From Brevundimonas sp. MF30-B (lineage in GTDB: Bacteria; Pseudomonadota; Alphaproteobacteria; Caulobacterales; Caulobacteraceae): DNA of 64,000 nucleotides. The notes under the pieces were generated by a model. It saw only the letters and a list, made by a program, of their open reading frames with translations, was not told where the DNA came from and did not search any database. How positions within the stretch are numbered: position 1 is the stretch's first letter; each line of letters begins with the position of its first letter. Shown in pieces: positions 7,061 through 15,955 of the stretch. Made by a program: the position numbers and the translations under genes. Location: NCBI RefSeq assembly GCF_004683885.1, contig NZ_CP038440.1, positions 2,576,001 through 2,640,000 on the forward strand, written 5' to 3'.

Positions 7061-7719
7061 GCCGCGTCCTCATCGACGGCCCGCGCAGGCGCAGCCTCGT
7101 CACCATACAAGCGGTCGCGCAGACGCTTCAGCACGCCGGCGGTTACGCCCCAGATGTACCGCTCGTTCCACGGCATGGACCAGAACCAGCGGCGAGGTCC
7201 CCCCTCAGGATCGTAGAAGTCGCGGCGGTGGTTGGCCGGGTCCATCAGAAAGTCCCAGGGCGCCTCGAACACCTCGGCCACCTCATTCGGCGCGGGCTTG
7301 AGGATAGGGGACGCCTCCAACCAGCCGACCACCGGCGTGATCAGAAAGCCCGTGCCGGTCTCGTAGGGATCGCCCAGACCCAAGACCTGAACAGCCGCAG
7401 GATCGAGGGCCACTTCTTCGTGCGCCTCGCGCAGCGCGGCCTGGACCGCCGTTTCGCCGGGATCCAGCCGGCCTCCGGGCAGGGCGATCTGGCCGCCGTG
7501 GCTGGCGAGGGCGTCGCTGCGGCGCGTGAGGATGACAGCGGCCCCGCCGGGTCGCGCGATGATGGGCGCGAGGACTGCGGCGGGCTTCAGCGCTCGCGCG
7601 GTGCGCGCCGCGTCGGGGTTCAGGTCGAAATCCGAGAAGACCGGGCCCGCGTCCGGCGCCCAGTCATCGACCGGCCGCAGCCGTTCGAGCAGACGCGATT
7701 TCAGGCTGACGAGGCTCAT
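7057..7719 (-). CDS. NUDIX hydrolase, CoA pyrophosphatase type
   Basis: A 220-residue NUDIX protein. It shows the CoA-pyrophosphatase signature VILTRRSDALASHGGQIALPG and the Nudix box GGRLDPGETAVQAALREAHE followed by EVAL; the usual Gly after the EE is Ala. It is predicted to split CoA or its derivatives into phosphopantetheine and an adenosine phosphate. The ATG at 7719 overlaps the DUF1285 stop (ATGA), and its own stop overlaps the next gene the same way. Confidence 0.9.
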   Translation of the reverse strand: MSLVSLKSRLLERLRPVDDWAPDAGPVFSDFDLNPDAARTARALKPAAVLAPIIARPGGAAVILTRRSDALASHGGQIALPGGRLDPGETAVQAALREAHEEVALDPAAVQVLGLGDPYETGTGFLITPVVGWLEASPILKPAPNEVAEVFEAPWDFLMDPANHRRDFYDPEGGPRRWFWSMPWNERYIWGVTAGVLKRLRDRLYGDEAAPARAVDEDAA

Positions 7720-8270
7720 TCGACGCCTGCCCCGGGCGGCCCGAGCGCGAATATCCGGCCGCCTGAGCGCACGCACAGCCGCTGATCCTGGATTTCGGCC
7801 ATCTCAACCAGTTCATAGAAGACCGGACGGGCGACGCGAGCCCAGAGATCGCCGCGCACGCGGATGCGCGGACGCGGCTCATCGTCCTGGGTTTCAACCA
7901 CGAGCGGATGATCGGCGCCCGCCCTGACCTCGTCGCCGACATCGGTGGAGAAGACCAGGTCGTCCCCGTCTCTTCGGACGGCGACGGCGCGGAAGGGGAG
8001 GTCCTCGGCCCTGATGCGCAGCTTCTCCACCGGTGTGACAAGATGCAGACCGTCCGAATCCTGGCGCAGGATGGTCGAGAACAGCCGCACCAGTTCGGGT
8101 CGGCCGATGGGCGAGCCCTCGTGCATCCACACGCCGTCCGCGCGGATCAGGATGTCAATCTGGCCGCAGTGGGCGGGGTTCCACAGGTGCACGGGCGGCA
8201 GTCCGCGCTCGGGCGCCCGCCGGGCCGCCTCAGCTGCGCCTGTCAGTCCCGCGAGGTCGGATCCCGTCAT
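7716..8270 (-). CDS. DUF1285 domain protein
   Basis: A 184-residue cytosolic protein matching DUF1285: PPVHLWNPAHCGQIDILIRA, GVWMHEGSPIGRPELVRLFS and FRAVAVRRDGDDLVFSTDVG. The biochemical function of the family is not established. It is first in the operon with CoA pyrophosphatase and the CCA-adding-type enzyme, coupled by ATGA. The promoter should lie in the 346-bp gap upstream. Confidence 0.85.
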   Translation of the reverse strand: MTGSDLAGLTGAAEAARRAPERGLPPVHLWNPAHCGQIDILIRADGVWMHEGSPIGRPELVRLFSTILRQDSDGLHLVTPVEKLRIRAEDLPFRAVAVRRDGDDLVFSTDVGDEVRAGADHPLVVETQDDEPRPRIRVRGDLWARVARPVFYELVEMAEIQDQRLCVRSGGRIFALGPPGAGVE

Positions 8271-8348
8271 GCGCCAGACTTAAGCCGCGCCGCCGTCCCC
8301 GCCAATGGCGGGCGTCGTCAGGGCCGCAGATCTGAGCGGAAAAAAGAG

Positions 8349-8375
8349 GGTGTGAATGGTGTGAATGGTGTGAAA
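8349..8375. repeat. Three tandem copies of a 9-bp unit
   Basis: GGTGTGAAT occurs three times head to tail, with the last copy ending in A. It lies in the upstream region of the DUF1285 operon. Function unknown. Confidence 0.7.
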
Positions 8376-8579
8376 CGGAGGCGTCCCCTGTCAGTGGCGC
8401 GGGCCCTATTGTTTCTACACCAGCCCGTTGGCGTGACGGGTTCAGAGACCGAAGATTCAGGAAAACTTCGCGAACTCAGAGGTGTAAGCCTGTCGAACTG
8501 ACGCTCGACGTTCGCGGGGGCACCCTTCGCCTTGACCGAACGATAGTGGGCGACCGGGGCAGACCCGCGACGGACGATC

Positions 8580-8603
8580 GCCCCCGATCCTGGGATCGGG
8601 GGC
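8580..8603 (-). terminator. Strong hairpin after the autotransporter gene
   Basis: A perfect inverted repeat with 11-bp arms (GCCCCCGATCC and GGATCGGGGGC) around a 2-nt centre, starting 14 bp beyond the autotransporter stop at 8617. The T-tract is missing, so termination efficiency is uncertain. Confidence 0.6.
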
Positions 8604-8616
8604 GGCGCCGCCCGTA

Positions 8617-11600
8617 TCAGAACTTGACGCTGATGCGGCCGAAGACGCGGTTGTCGCGATAGTCGTCCTGATGCACGCCCGCATAGCCGAAGGCGATGCT
8701 GGTGGCCGGCGTGGCCTGGATGTTGACGCCCAGGTCGGTCAGCAGGGCCTCGGTTCCGACTTGCGCGCCCTGAACGCCGAAGACGGGCCCGCCGGCGAAG
8801 GCGGCGGCGAAGGTCGGACCATCGTCCTTCAAGTCCTGCGCCCAAGCCAAGTTGGTGAAGGCGCTGACTTCGGGCCCAGGTCCGCTGGTGAGACGGGTTT
8901 CGGTCCGGACGCCGGCTGTCACCAGGTCGGAGGTGTGCTTGACCTCGCCCGACAGGGCGGCCTGCCCCCCCGTCTCGATCACGTCGGCCTTATAGCGGAT
9001 GCGCGAATAGTTGGCGTAGGGCTCCAGCAGGGTGTTGTCCAACTGAACCTTCCAGGCCACCTCGCCATAGGCCTGCCAGGCCTCGCCGTCGTAGCGTCCG
9101 CTCAGTTGATTGTTGAACTGATTGACGGCCGCCTGGCGGTTGGTGCGCACGTCGGAGTCCATCCAGGACGCCCCTGCACGCAGGTCGACCGGACCCAGGC
9201 CGTAAGCGCCGTAGGCTCCGAGGTGGAAGCTGCGGACATCCCCATCGGACCGCACCGCCGGCGACCGGATTTCCGAGCGGCTCTCGCCGACCGCCAGGCC
9301 GACATGACCGCCGCTGAACGCCCGCTCGACCCCGCCGAGGTAGCCGGAGCTTTCACTACGGAAGTCGGAAATCCAGTCGTGGCCCTCGAACCGACCGTTG
9401 CCAAACACGCCGGTCGCCCAGACCGTTGTGCCCGAGGCGTCAGTGCGGCTGGCGCCGCCGCCGCGTCCGCGCAGGAGCATGGCGTCCCGGATGAAGCGCG
9501 TCTCCCCCGTGGCGACGCCGCCCAGCGTCGCGTGCACCTCGCCCGTCAGCGTGGTCAGCGCGGCGCGGACATTCTCGGCGCTGCCGTCCAGGATGGCGTT
9601 CTCCAGCGCCAAGGTGGGCGAGTTCGGATTGGTGCGGTTGGTCATGACGTCGAGCGCCTGACCCGCAGACCGCTGATTGGGATTGGCGCCGACCGACGCG
9701 ATAGTCACGTCGTTGCGGGTCAGCGTCAGAACCACGCCGTTCTGGAGATAGCTCAAGGTCGGCCGCAGGAAGGCCAGATCGCTCAAGGCTCCGGCGAAGG
9801 TTCCGGTCACGCCGCCCGCCGAAGACAGGATGTTCATGCGCGTGCGCAGGTTCCAGTTGCCCTGGTCCGCCTTAAGGATGACCTGTCCGCCCTCGAGCGT
9901 CGTGGCGCCTTGCACAGCCAGCCGCGAGTGAGCCGTCCCGTTGACGCTGGAACGGACCCACAGGAACGAGCCCGCCTCGAATACGGCGTCGCCGGTGACG
10001 GTCAGGGTCCCGAAAGGATTAGCCGCAGCGCCCGGCGCCACGATCCCGCCGGAAGCAGCGGTCAGGTTCAGAACCTGACCGAGCCCGCCGATGATGCCCA
10101 CGCCCGAAACCGTCGCGTCCGACGCCGTCAGCCTGCCGTTGACGGTCAGCAGCCCGCCTTCGACATTGGTCGCGCCCGTGTAGTTGTTGACGCCCGTCAG
10201 CACCAGCTCGCCGCCGCCCTTCTTGACGATGCCGCCGATGTCATTCGGGAAGTTGGCGAGAACCTCGGCCGAGTAGCGATCGCGGGCGTCGGAGATGTTG
10301 TTGCTCCAGACATCGACCGTGCCGACATTCACCGTCACGTCGCGGATGTCGCGCAGCGCCGTGGGACCGTTGAGCGCCACCTGCATCTGCGGCGCACCCC
10401 AACCCGATCGCAGATCGACGCCAGGCGTATCCAGGTCGACCGAGCTGGACAACAGGATGTCGGCGATCAGACCGGTGCTGTACTCAGGGAACATCTCCAT
10501 CAGCAAGGCTGCGAAGCCCGACACGTTGGGTGCGGCCATCGAGGTGCCGGTGTAAGCTGCATAGCCCGCGCCGGTGTAAGTCATGGACTGCGTCAGGAGA
10601 CGGTCCATCTCCGCGCTGGCCTGCATCAGGACGTCACGCGAGAAGGCCGGCGTCAGGATGGCCATGTTGTTGGTCGACGTCAGCAGGTTGGCCAGCGTGG
10701 AGGTGTGGCCGTCCGGATCGTTGAGACGAATGCCGACGACCACCGAAATCGCCACGGCTTCTCGCGCCACGTTCGCTCGCGCCGCCGCCTCGTCAAACGG
10801 GAGACCGGCTAGCTCGGCGTTGCGCTTGGCGTTGAGATAGCTGTTCAGGACGTTGATGAAGAGGTTGTTCGCCGCCGTCTGGAGCGCCGCCACCGTGGTC
10901 GGGCTGTACAGCGTCGGATAGCGCGACGACGGGAACAGCGCATTGATGGCGTTGCGATCCCAAGTGAAGGTCGGCACCCCCGAAATCACCTGGTGCCCCG
11001 GCCCTGCCACACACCAGGTCGCGGTCTGGCCGCAGAAGCTGGTGGACGGGCTGGGCGTGCCGGCGGTGGTGTAGTTGGCGACCGACAGCCAGTTGGACCG
11101 CAGACGCGGGTCCGAAAGCGGTGCGGCCGCATCCACCCCCGCGTGGACGCCGCCTCCATTGCCCGCGGAGAAGACGACCAGAACGTCGTTCTCGAGAATC
11201 GGGTCGTAGAAGTCTCCGTAGTTGCGGCCCAGTTGCGCCCTCACGGTCGCCATGGAGGCGTTGAACGGAATGCTGTTGGCGGAACCCCAGCTGTTGTTGA
11301 TGATCCGCACCGATCCGGTGTTGGCCAGATCGACAATGTTCTGCTGCGCCGTGGCGACCGTACGACCGTCGATGAAGGCGTCCTTGAACCAAAGGAAGTC
11401 GCCGGCGGCGAAGTTGGTGGTGGCCGAATAGATGTTGGCGCCGAAGGCGTTGCCGAACATGAGCTGCCCCGCGACGCGCGCGCCCGCAGCCGTGCCGGCG
11501 ACATGCGTTCCGTGGCCCTCATATCGGCGGCGCGGATTGATCAGGCCGTCATTGCCATATTCGGCAGGCACCGCTGTCCGCAGCCCGGTCAGCTTGCCCG

Positions 11601-11910
11601 CGCCCTGCAGAAGCGGGTGAGCGGCGTAGACGCCCGCGTCGTTGATGCCGATGGTGAGGCCGGCGCCGGTCAGGCCGCGCGCGTAGGCGTGCTCAAGACC
11701 CAGGAAGCGCTTGGAATAGTCGACCGCGAATTGGGCATCGGTGCGCCAGGACTCCAGGGCTGCGGCATAGTCCGCCGTACGGCTTCCATTCGCCATGTAG
11801 AAGCCGCCAGGCGGCGGCGTGGGATTCGATTGCGCCAGGGCTCCGCCGGCTGAGACAAACAAAGAACTTGCCACAGCGGCAAGCAACAGACGCTTGGAAC
11901 TGGCGCGCAC
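8617..11910 (-). CDS. Subtilisin-type (S8) autotransporter serine protease
   Basis: A 1097-residue type V secretion protein. A signal peptide (RLLLAAVASSLFVSAGGALA) is followed by an S8 protease domain with the Asp in GINDAGV (about residue 91), the His in EGHGTHVAGT (about 133) and the Ser in YTGTSMAAPNVSGFAAL. Next come a beta-helix passenger repeat (GGGELVLTGVNNYTGATNV) and a C-terminal autotransporter beta-barrel ending in the aromatic ISVKF. The GTG at 11910 is chosen because GGGAG lies 7 nt upstream and the signal peptide then starts properly. It should pass the outer membrane and act as a surface or released protease. Confidence 0.9.
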   Translation of the reverse strand: MRASSKRLLLAAVASSLFVSAGGALAQSNPTPPPGGFYMANGSRTADYAAALESWRTDAQFAVDYSKRFLGLEHAYARGLTGAGLTIGINDAGVYAAHPLLQGAGKLTGLRTAVPAEYGNDGLINPRRRYEGHGTHVAGTAAGARVAGQLMFGNAFGANIYSATTNFAAGDFLWFKDAFIDGRTVATAQQNIVDLANTGSVRIINNSWGSANSIPFNASMATVRAQLGRNYGDFYDPILENDVLVVFSAGNGGGVHAGVDAAAPLSDPRLRSNWLSVANYTTAGTPSPSTSFCGQTATWCVAGPGHQVISGVPTFTWDRNAINALFPSSRYPTLYSPTTVAALQTAANNLFINVLNSYLNAKRNAELAGLPFDEAAARANVAREAVAISVVVGIRLNDPDGHTSTLANLLTSTNNMAILTPAFSRDVLMQASAEMDRLLTQSMTYTGAGYAAYTGTSMAAPNVSGFAALLMEMFPEYSTGLIADILLSSSVDLDTPGVDLRSGWGAPQMQVALNGPTALRDIRDVTVNVGTVDVWSNNISDARDRYSAEVLANFPNDIGGIVKKGGGELVLTGVNNYTGATNVEGGLLTVNGRLTASDATVSGVGIIGGLGQVLNLTAASGGIVAPGAAANPFGTLTVTGDAVFEAGSFLWVRSSVNGTAHSRLAVQGATTLEGGQVILKADQGNWNLRTRMNILSSAGGVTGTFAGALSDLAFLRPTLSYLQNGVVLTLTRNDVTIASVGANPNQRSAGQALDVMTNRTNPNSPTLALENAILDGSAENVRAALTTLTGEVHATLGGVATGETRFIRDAMLLRGRGGGASRTDASGTTVWATGVFGNGRFEGHDWISDFRSESSGYLGGVERAFSGGHVGLAVGESRSEIRSPAVRSDGDVRSFHLGAYGAYGLGPVDLRAGASWMDSDVRTNRQAAVNQFNNQLSGRYDGEAWQAYGEVAWKVQLDNTLLEPYANYSRIRYKADVIETGGQAALSGEVKHTSDLVTAGVRTETRLTSGPGPEVSAFTNLAWAQDLKDDGPTFAAAFAGGPVFGVQGAQVGTEALLTDLGVNIQATPATSIAFGYAGVHQDDYRDNRVFGRISVKF

Positions 11911-12092
11911 TAACACTCTCCCGATTGAGCCACGTAACGACGTGAATTGGTTCCCCCGGCGGTTTTCCGCCGCTTGTTCGTCACAGAGGAGACACAATGG
12001 CCGAAGGTGTCAACCCGCGTTAACGCACGCAGAACGAGAGGGGCTGGCCATGGCTTGTCGCGCGAGAGGAGAAATCGTCTCCGATTCTCAGA

Positions 12093-12578
12093 TCAGATCG
12101 CGAGCCCTTGAACATGCGCCGCCCGGAGGGGCAGCCACATGATGCGGCGCGGATCCGCAGGCCCTGGCAGGCGCACGTCAGGGGCGGGCTGGAAGCCGAA
12201 ACGGACGAAATAGGGCGGATCGCCGATCAGCAGGACGCCCGCCAAATCCGGCAGGGTGCGGGCGCGGTCGATGCACGCCTGGACGAGCGCCGCGCCCGTG
12301 CCCGCACGGCGGCTGGACGCCTCCACCGCGATAGGTCCGAGGAACAGGGCCGGGACGCCGCCGACCGTGATCGACCACAGCCGCACAGAACCGATTACGC
12401 GGCCGTCCTCGCGCGCCACGAAGCCGGCCGCCAAGGGTGCGCGCTCGCGCAGGCGCTCGGCGGTCTTGGCGAAGCGGCCGGGACCGAAGGCGGCCAGGGT
12501 CACGCGCTCGACCGCGGCGGCGTCGAACGGAGTCTCGGCGTCTATGAGAAGTGCGGCGGGCGCGGCGGAAACGGACAT
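12093..12578 (-). CDS. GNAT-family N-acetyltransferase
   Basis: A 161-residue acetyltransferase. VIGSVRLWSITVGGVPALFL covers the central strands, the acetyl-CoA loop is SSRRAGTGAALVQACIDRAR, and PYFVRFGFQPA is the typical C-terminal YxxxGF motif. It resembles the predicted YhbS-like N-acetyltransferases. The acceptor substrate is unknown. It lies alone between the autotransporter and enoyl-CoA hydratase genes. Confidence 0.85.
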   Translation of the reverse strand: MSVSAAPAALLIDAETPFDAAAVERVTLAAFGPGRFAKTAERLRERAPLAAGFVAREDGRVIGSVRLWSITVGGVPALFLGPIAVEASSRRAGTGAALVQACIDRARTLPDLAGVLLIGDPPYFVRFGFQPAPDVRLPGPADPRRIMWLPLRAAHVQGLAI

Positions 12579-12612
12579 GGCCGCGCGCCGTTAGGGCCTG
12601 CCGCGCCGCTTA

Positions 12613-13389
12613 TCAATCGATTTTAGAAAAGTCCGGCGCGCGCTTCTGGGTGAAGGCCATGAAGGCCTCCATCGCCTCAGGGCTGCGCATCTGCGAACCG
12701 AAGGCGTGGCCCTCGCTCTGCATGATGGCCCACAGGCGTTCGGCGTCGCGCATAAGAGCCTTGGTCTTGCGCAGCGAGTTGGGCGCGCGGCCGGCCAGCT
12801 GGCGGGCCAGATCGACCGCCGTCGTCTCGACCTCGGCGGCGGGAACGGCGCGGTTGACCAGACCCCAGGCCAGGGCCGTGCGCCCGTCGATGGGCTGGCC
12901 CAGAGCGAACAGCTCGAACGCCCGCTGATGGCCCAGCACGGCGGGCAGCAGCAGGCTGGAGGCCGCCTCGGGCGCCAGGGCCAGATTGACAAAGGGCGCC
13001 GACAGCAGGGCGTCTTGGGCTGCGACCACCAGATCGCAGTGCAGCAGCAGGGTCAGGCCGATGCCCACCGCCCGCCCCTGCACGGCGGCCACCACCGGCC
13101 GGTCGCAGTCGGCCAGGGCCTTGAGGAAGCGGAAGACCGGCATATCCAACGCCTTGGCGTCCGGCGCGGCGCTGCCCTGGGTGATGAAGTCGCCGATGTC
13201 GTTGCCCGCCGAAAAGCTGTCGCCCTGCCCCTTGAACAGCAGAACGCGAACGGCTGGATCGGTGCGAGCGCGCTCGGTCGCCTCCGCCAACGCCTCGTAC
13301 ATGGCCTGGGTGATGGCGTTCTTCTTGTCGGGCCGGTTCAGGGTGACGGTCAGGACGCCGTCGGTCAGCTGGGTTTCGATCTCGCTCAT
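12613..13389 (-). CDS. Enoyl-CoA hydratase/isomerase family protein
   Basis: A 258-residue crotonase-fold enzyme with NRPDKKNAIT, the oxyanion-hole segment FSAGNDIGDF and AAVQGRAVGIGLTLLLHCDL. The usual catalytic Glu positions are not both obvious (LAPEAASS is present), so it may be an isomerase-type member rather than a classical hydratase. It starts 10 bp from the stop of the metallo-hydrolase gene, probably as one minus-strand operon. The likely role is fatty-acid or side-chain CoA-thioester metabolism. Confidence 0.87.
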   Translation of the reverse strand: MSEIETQLTDGVLTVTLNRPDKKNAITQAMYEALAEATERARTDPAVRVLLFKGQGDSFSAGNDIGDFITQGSAAPDAKALDMPVFRFLKALADCDRPVVAAVQGRAVGIGLTLLLHCDLVVAAQDALLSAPFVNLALAPEAASSLLLPAVLGHQRAFELFALGQPIDGRTALAWGLVNRAVPAAEVETTAVDLARQLAGRAPNSLRKTKALMRDAERLWAIMQSEGHAFGSQMRSPEAMEAFMAFTQKRAPDFSKID

Positions 13390-13399
13390 TGTCTCTTCC

Positions 13400-14461
13400 T
13401 CAGAGGGCCCGCCACCAGTCGACGCCGGCGGCGGCGCGGTCGCGGGTGACGACGCCGCGACGTTCCAGATAGATCAGATGCGCCAGACACTCGCCCGTGG
13501 CCATGCCCAGCAAGCCGTCGTCGATGGAACGGCCGAAGACGGCGACGAACAGGTCCACGACGCGCCTGGGCTCGGCCAGGGCGCGCGTCAGCCGCTCCAG
13601 CGACACCGCGTGGCCGCGCTTCAGAGCCTTGAGCCGAGGGTGCAGTCCACGGAACGGCTCGCCATGGGCGGGCAGGATGAAGGCGTCCTCGGGCCAAAGC
13701 GCCTCAAGCTTGTCCAGCGAGGCCAGCCAGTCGCCCAGCGGGTCGGCCAGGGGTTCGGTCGGATACAAGGATACGTTCGACGAAATGCGCGGCAGGACCT
13801 GGTCGCCCGACAGGATGACATCGTCCGAGCGCCGCCACAGGCAGACGTGCTCGGGGCTGTGGCCGGATCCGACGGTGATCGTCCAGTCCTCGCCGCCGAT
13901 CGAGATCACATCCCCGTCCGACAGCCGCTGGAAGGTGCGCGGCAGGGGCTCGACCCGCCGGCCGAACGTTCCGTACTCGTCGCGCCACGCCTGGATCTGG
14001 GCCGTGGTCCAGCCGGCGGCGGTGAAGAAGGCGGCGTGGGCCTCGGGCGCGGAGGTTCCCGTGTCGGCCAGCAGCATCCGGGCCGTGACGTATTCCAGCC
14101 GCGACATCAGGAGCGGCGCTTCGAACCGCTCGCACAGCCATCCGGCCAGACCGATGTGGTCAGGGTGCATGTGTGTGCAGATCAGCTGAGTGACCGGCAG
14201 GCCGCCGAGGGGTCCTGCCAGGGCCGCCTCCCACAGCTGGCGCGTCAGGGAGGTGGATAGGCCGGTGTCGACCACCGCCCAGCCGTCGCCGTCCCTGATC
14301 GCATAGGCGTTGACGTGCTCTAGCGCGAAGGGGAGCGGCAGGCGCAGCCACAGCACGCCGGGCGCGGCTTCGACCGCCAGGCCGGGACCGGGCGGATCAC
14401 CGAGCGGATAGGTCAATCCCCGCGAGAGAACGGGCGCGTCGTCGGCCAAGTGCGTCTCCAA
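13400..14461 (-). CDS. Metallo-beta-lactamase-fold hydrolase
   Basis: A 353-residue MBL-fold enzyme. The metal-binding motif THMHPDHIG, then GSGHSPEHVCL, ILSGDQVLP and LPAHGEPF supply the expected His and Asp ligands. The C-terminal region LYLERRGVVTR looks like the small winged-helix tail found in LACTB2-like members. The substrate is unknown, possibly a thioester given the adjacent enoyl-CoA hydratase gene. The two genes are 10 bp apart and probably co-transcribed. Confidence 0.87.
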   Translation of the reverse strand: METHLADDAPVLSRGLTYPLGDPPGPGLAVEAAPGVLWLRLPLPFALEHVNAYAIRDGDGWAVVDTGLSTSLTRQLWEAALAGPLGGLPVTQLICTHMHPDHIGLAGWLCERFEAPLLMSRLEYVTARMLLADTGTSAPEAHAAFFTAAGWTTAQIQAWRDEYGTFGRRVEPLPRTFQRLSDGDVISIGGEDWTITVGSGHSPEHVCLWRRSDDVILSGDQVLPRISSNVSLYPTEPLADPLGDWLASLDKLEALWPEDAFILPAHGEPFRGLHPRLKALKRGHAVSLERLTRALAEPRRVVDLFVAVFGRSIDDGLLGMATGECLAHLIYLERRGVVTRDRAAAGVDWWRAL

Positions 14462-14509
14462 TCGAAACGCAGGTTTAGAAGAGGATGCCAGAGGCGTCCA
14501 GCTTCCTTG

Positions 14510-14599
14510 CCGTCATCGTCGGACTTGATCCGACGATCCAGCCCTGCAGGCGAGCAGGTCAGAGTGGCTGGATGCTCGGATCAAGTCCGAGCATGACGG
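14510..14599. repeat. REP-like palindromic intergenic element
   Basis: Two palindromes, around CGTCGGACTTGATCCGACG and TGCTCGGATCAAGTCCGAGC, are arranged in inverted orientation. The ends CCGTCAT and ATGACGG also pair, so the whole 90 bp can fold into one large structure. It fills the gap between ftsA and the metallo-hydrolase gene and resembles the dispersed palindromic units of alphaproteobacterial chromosomes. Confidence 0.7.
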
Positions 14600-14610
14600 C
14601 GGTGCGGCGA

Positions 14611-15936
14611 CTACAGGTTCTCGCGCAGCCAGCCGGCGATGCGGGCCACCGGGCCGCCGCGGTGGATGCGCGGGGCGTCGGCGGCCGTGATCTGACGCGA
14701 CATCAGCTTGCGGGCCGAAACCGCTTCACGCGGGCCGTAAGCCGCGCGCAGCAGCACGCCGGCGGCCGAGCAGAAGGCCGGGCCCGAGGCAGCGTCGGCC
14801 ATGTGCGGCGCGCGCTGCGGCCGGCCCAGGCGGACGGGACAGTCGAACACGCGCACGGCTAGCTCTCGCACGCCGTTCAGCTGGCTGGCGCCGCCGGTCA
14901 GGACCAGACCCGCGCCCGGCTCCAGGCCGTGGCCCGAGGCGCGCAGACGGTCGCGCAGCAGCTCCAGCGTCTCTTCGACACGCGGGGCGATAACGGTCTT
15001 GAGCATGGCGCGCGGCACGATGACGGGCCCGGATTCCAGGTCCTCGCCGCGCGGCGGGGCCTCGAGCATTTCGCGGTCTTCGTTGGCGCTGGCCATGGCC
15101 GAGCCGTGCAGGGTCTTCAGCCGCTCGGCCCCGGCGCGCGAGGTCGACAGGCCGCGCGCGATATCGGCCGTGACGTGGTCGCCGCCGACGTTGACGGACT
15201 CGACGTGCAGCAGAGAGCGCCCGCCCCAGACGGCCGCCGAGGTCGATCCGCCGCCCATGTCGATGCAGACGCAGCCCAGGTCCATTTCGTCCTCCTCCAG
15301 CGCGGCGAGCGAGGAGACGACGGGGGCGGCGACGACGCCCTGAAGGTCCAGGTGCGCCAGCTCCAGACAATGGCCCAGCGCGTTGAAGGCGCCCTCGGCC
15401 ATGGAGACGACCAGAAGGTCCAGGCCCAGCGAGCCGCCGCGCATGGCGCGCGGATCGCGCACGCCGCGCGCGCCGTCCACCGACCAGGCGACGGGCAGGA
15501 CGTGGATCGGGCGACGGTTCGGCAGGCGGATCTGGTCCAGCGCCATGGCGATGGCGCGCGCCAGGTCGGCGTCGCCGATCGGATTGGCGCCCAGGGACAC
15601 CTTGGCCCGCACGCGGTGGCTGGCCATCTGGCCGATGGCTGTGGAGACGACCACGCCCGACACCGGCGCGCCGGCCGCGCGCTCGGCGCGTTCGACGGCC
15701 TGGCCGATGGCCTGGGCGGTTTCGTCCATGTTGATGATGGCGCCGCCCTTCACCCCCTTGGACTGAATGTGGCTGGCGCCGGCCACGCGAATGGTGCGGT
15801 CGGCGTGACGCACGCCGTCAGGCTTCATGATGAAGCAGGCGACCTTGGACTGGCCCAGGTCCAGGGCGGCCACCACCGGCGCGCGCGTCTGGGCCTTCAG
15901 CCCGTCCTGTCCCATTTCGCGATCCCGCACGGCCAT
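14611..15936 (-). CDS. ftsA: Cell division protein FtsA
   Basis: A 441-residue actin-fold protein. The ATPase motifs are VVAALDLGQSKVACFI near the N-terminus, VCIDMGGGSTSAAVW in the middle and GLVLTGGASQLNGV near the C-terminus. The C-terminal ARIAGWLRENL is the amphipathic membrane-targeting helix. FtsA anchors FtsZ to the membrane and recruits divisome proteins. It follows ftsQ by 19 bp, with AAGGAT upstream of the ATG. ftsZ, usually the next gene, is absent from this place. Confidence 0.96.
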   Translation of the reverse strand: MAVRDREMGQDGLKAQTRAPVVAALDLGQSKVACFIMKPDGVRHADRTIRVAGASHIQSKGVKGGAIINMDETAQAIGQAVERAERAAGAPVSGVVVSTAIGQMASHRVRAKVSLGANPIGDADLARAIAMALDQIRLPNRRPIHVLPVAWSVDGARGVRDPRAMRGGSLGLDLLVVSMAEGAFNALGHCLELAHLDLQGVVAAPVVSSLAALEEDEMDLGCVCIDMGGGSTSAAVWGGRSLLHVESVNVGGDHVTADIARGLSTSRAGAERLKTLHGSAMASANEDREMLEAPPRGEDLESGPVIVPRAMLKTVIAPRVEETLELLRDRLRASGHGLEPGAGLVLTGGASQLNGVRELAVRVFDCPVRLGRPQRAPHMADAASGPAFCSAAGVLLRAAYGPREAVSARKLMSRQITAADAPRIHRGGPVARIAGWLRENL

Positions 15937-15955
15937 TACGCCACAATCCTTCTCA

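Larger units (their letters stand above)
8271..8616. other. 346-bp intergenic region between the DUF1285 operon and the autotransporter
   Basis: No gene is seen. The region contains a 9-bp direct repeat (8349-8375), a long hairpin after the autotransporter (8580-8603) and presumably the promoter of the minus-strand DUF1285 operon. Open frames across it are low-complexity shadows. Confidence 0.6.

Noticed and set aside
8671..10812. Open frame of 713 codons antisense to the autotransporter
   Set aside because: Composition (Arg/Gly/His-rich) is that of a reverse-complement shadow; the minus-strand gene has full domain support.
14485..14862. Open frame of 125 codons over the ftsA end
   Set aside because: Its first third translates the REP-like element and the rest is antisense to ftsA.
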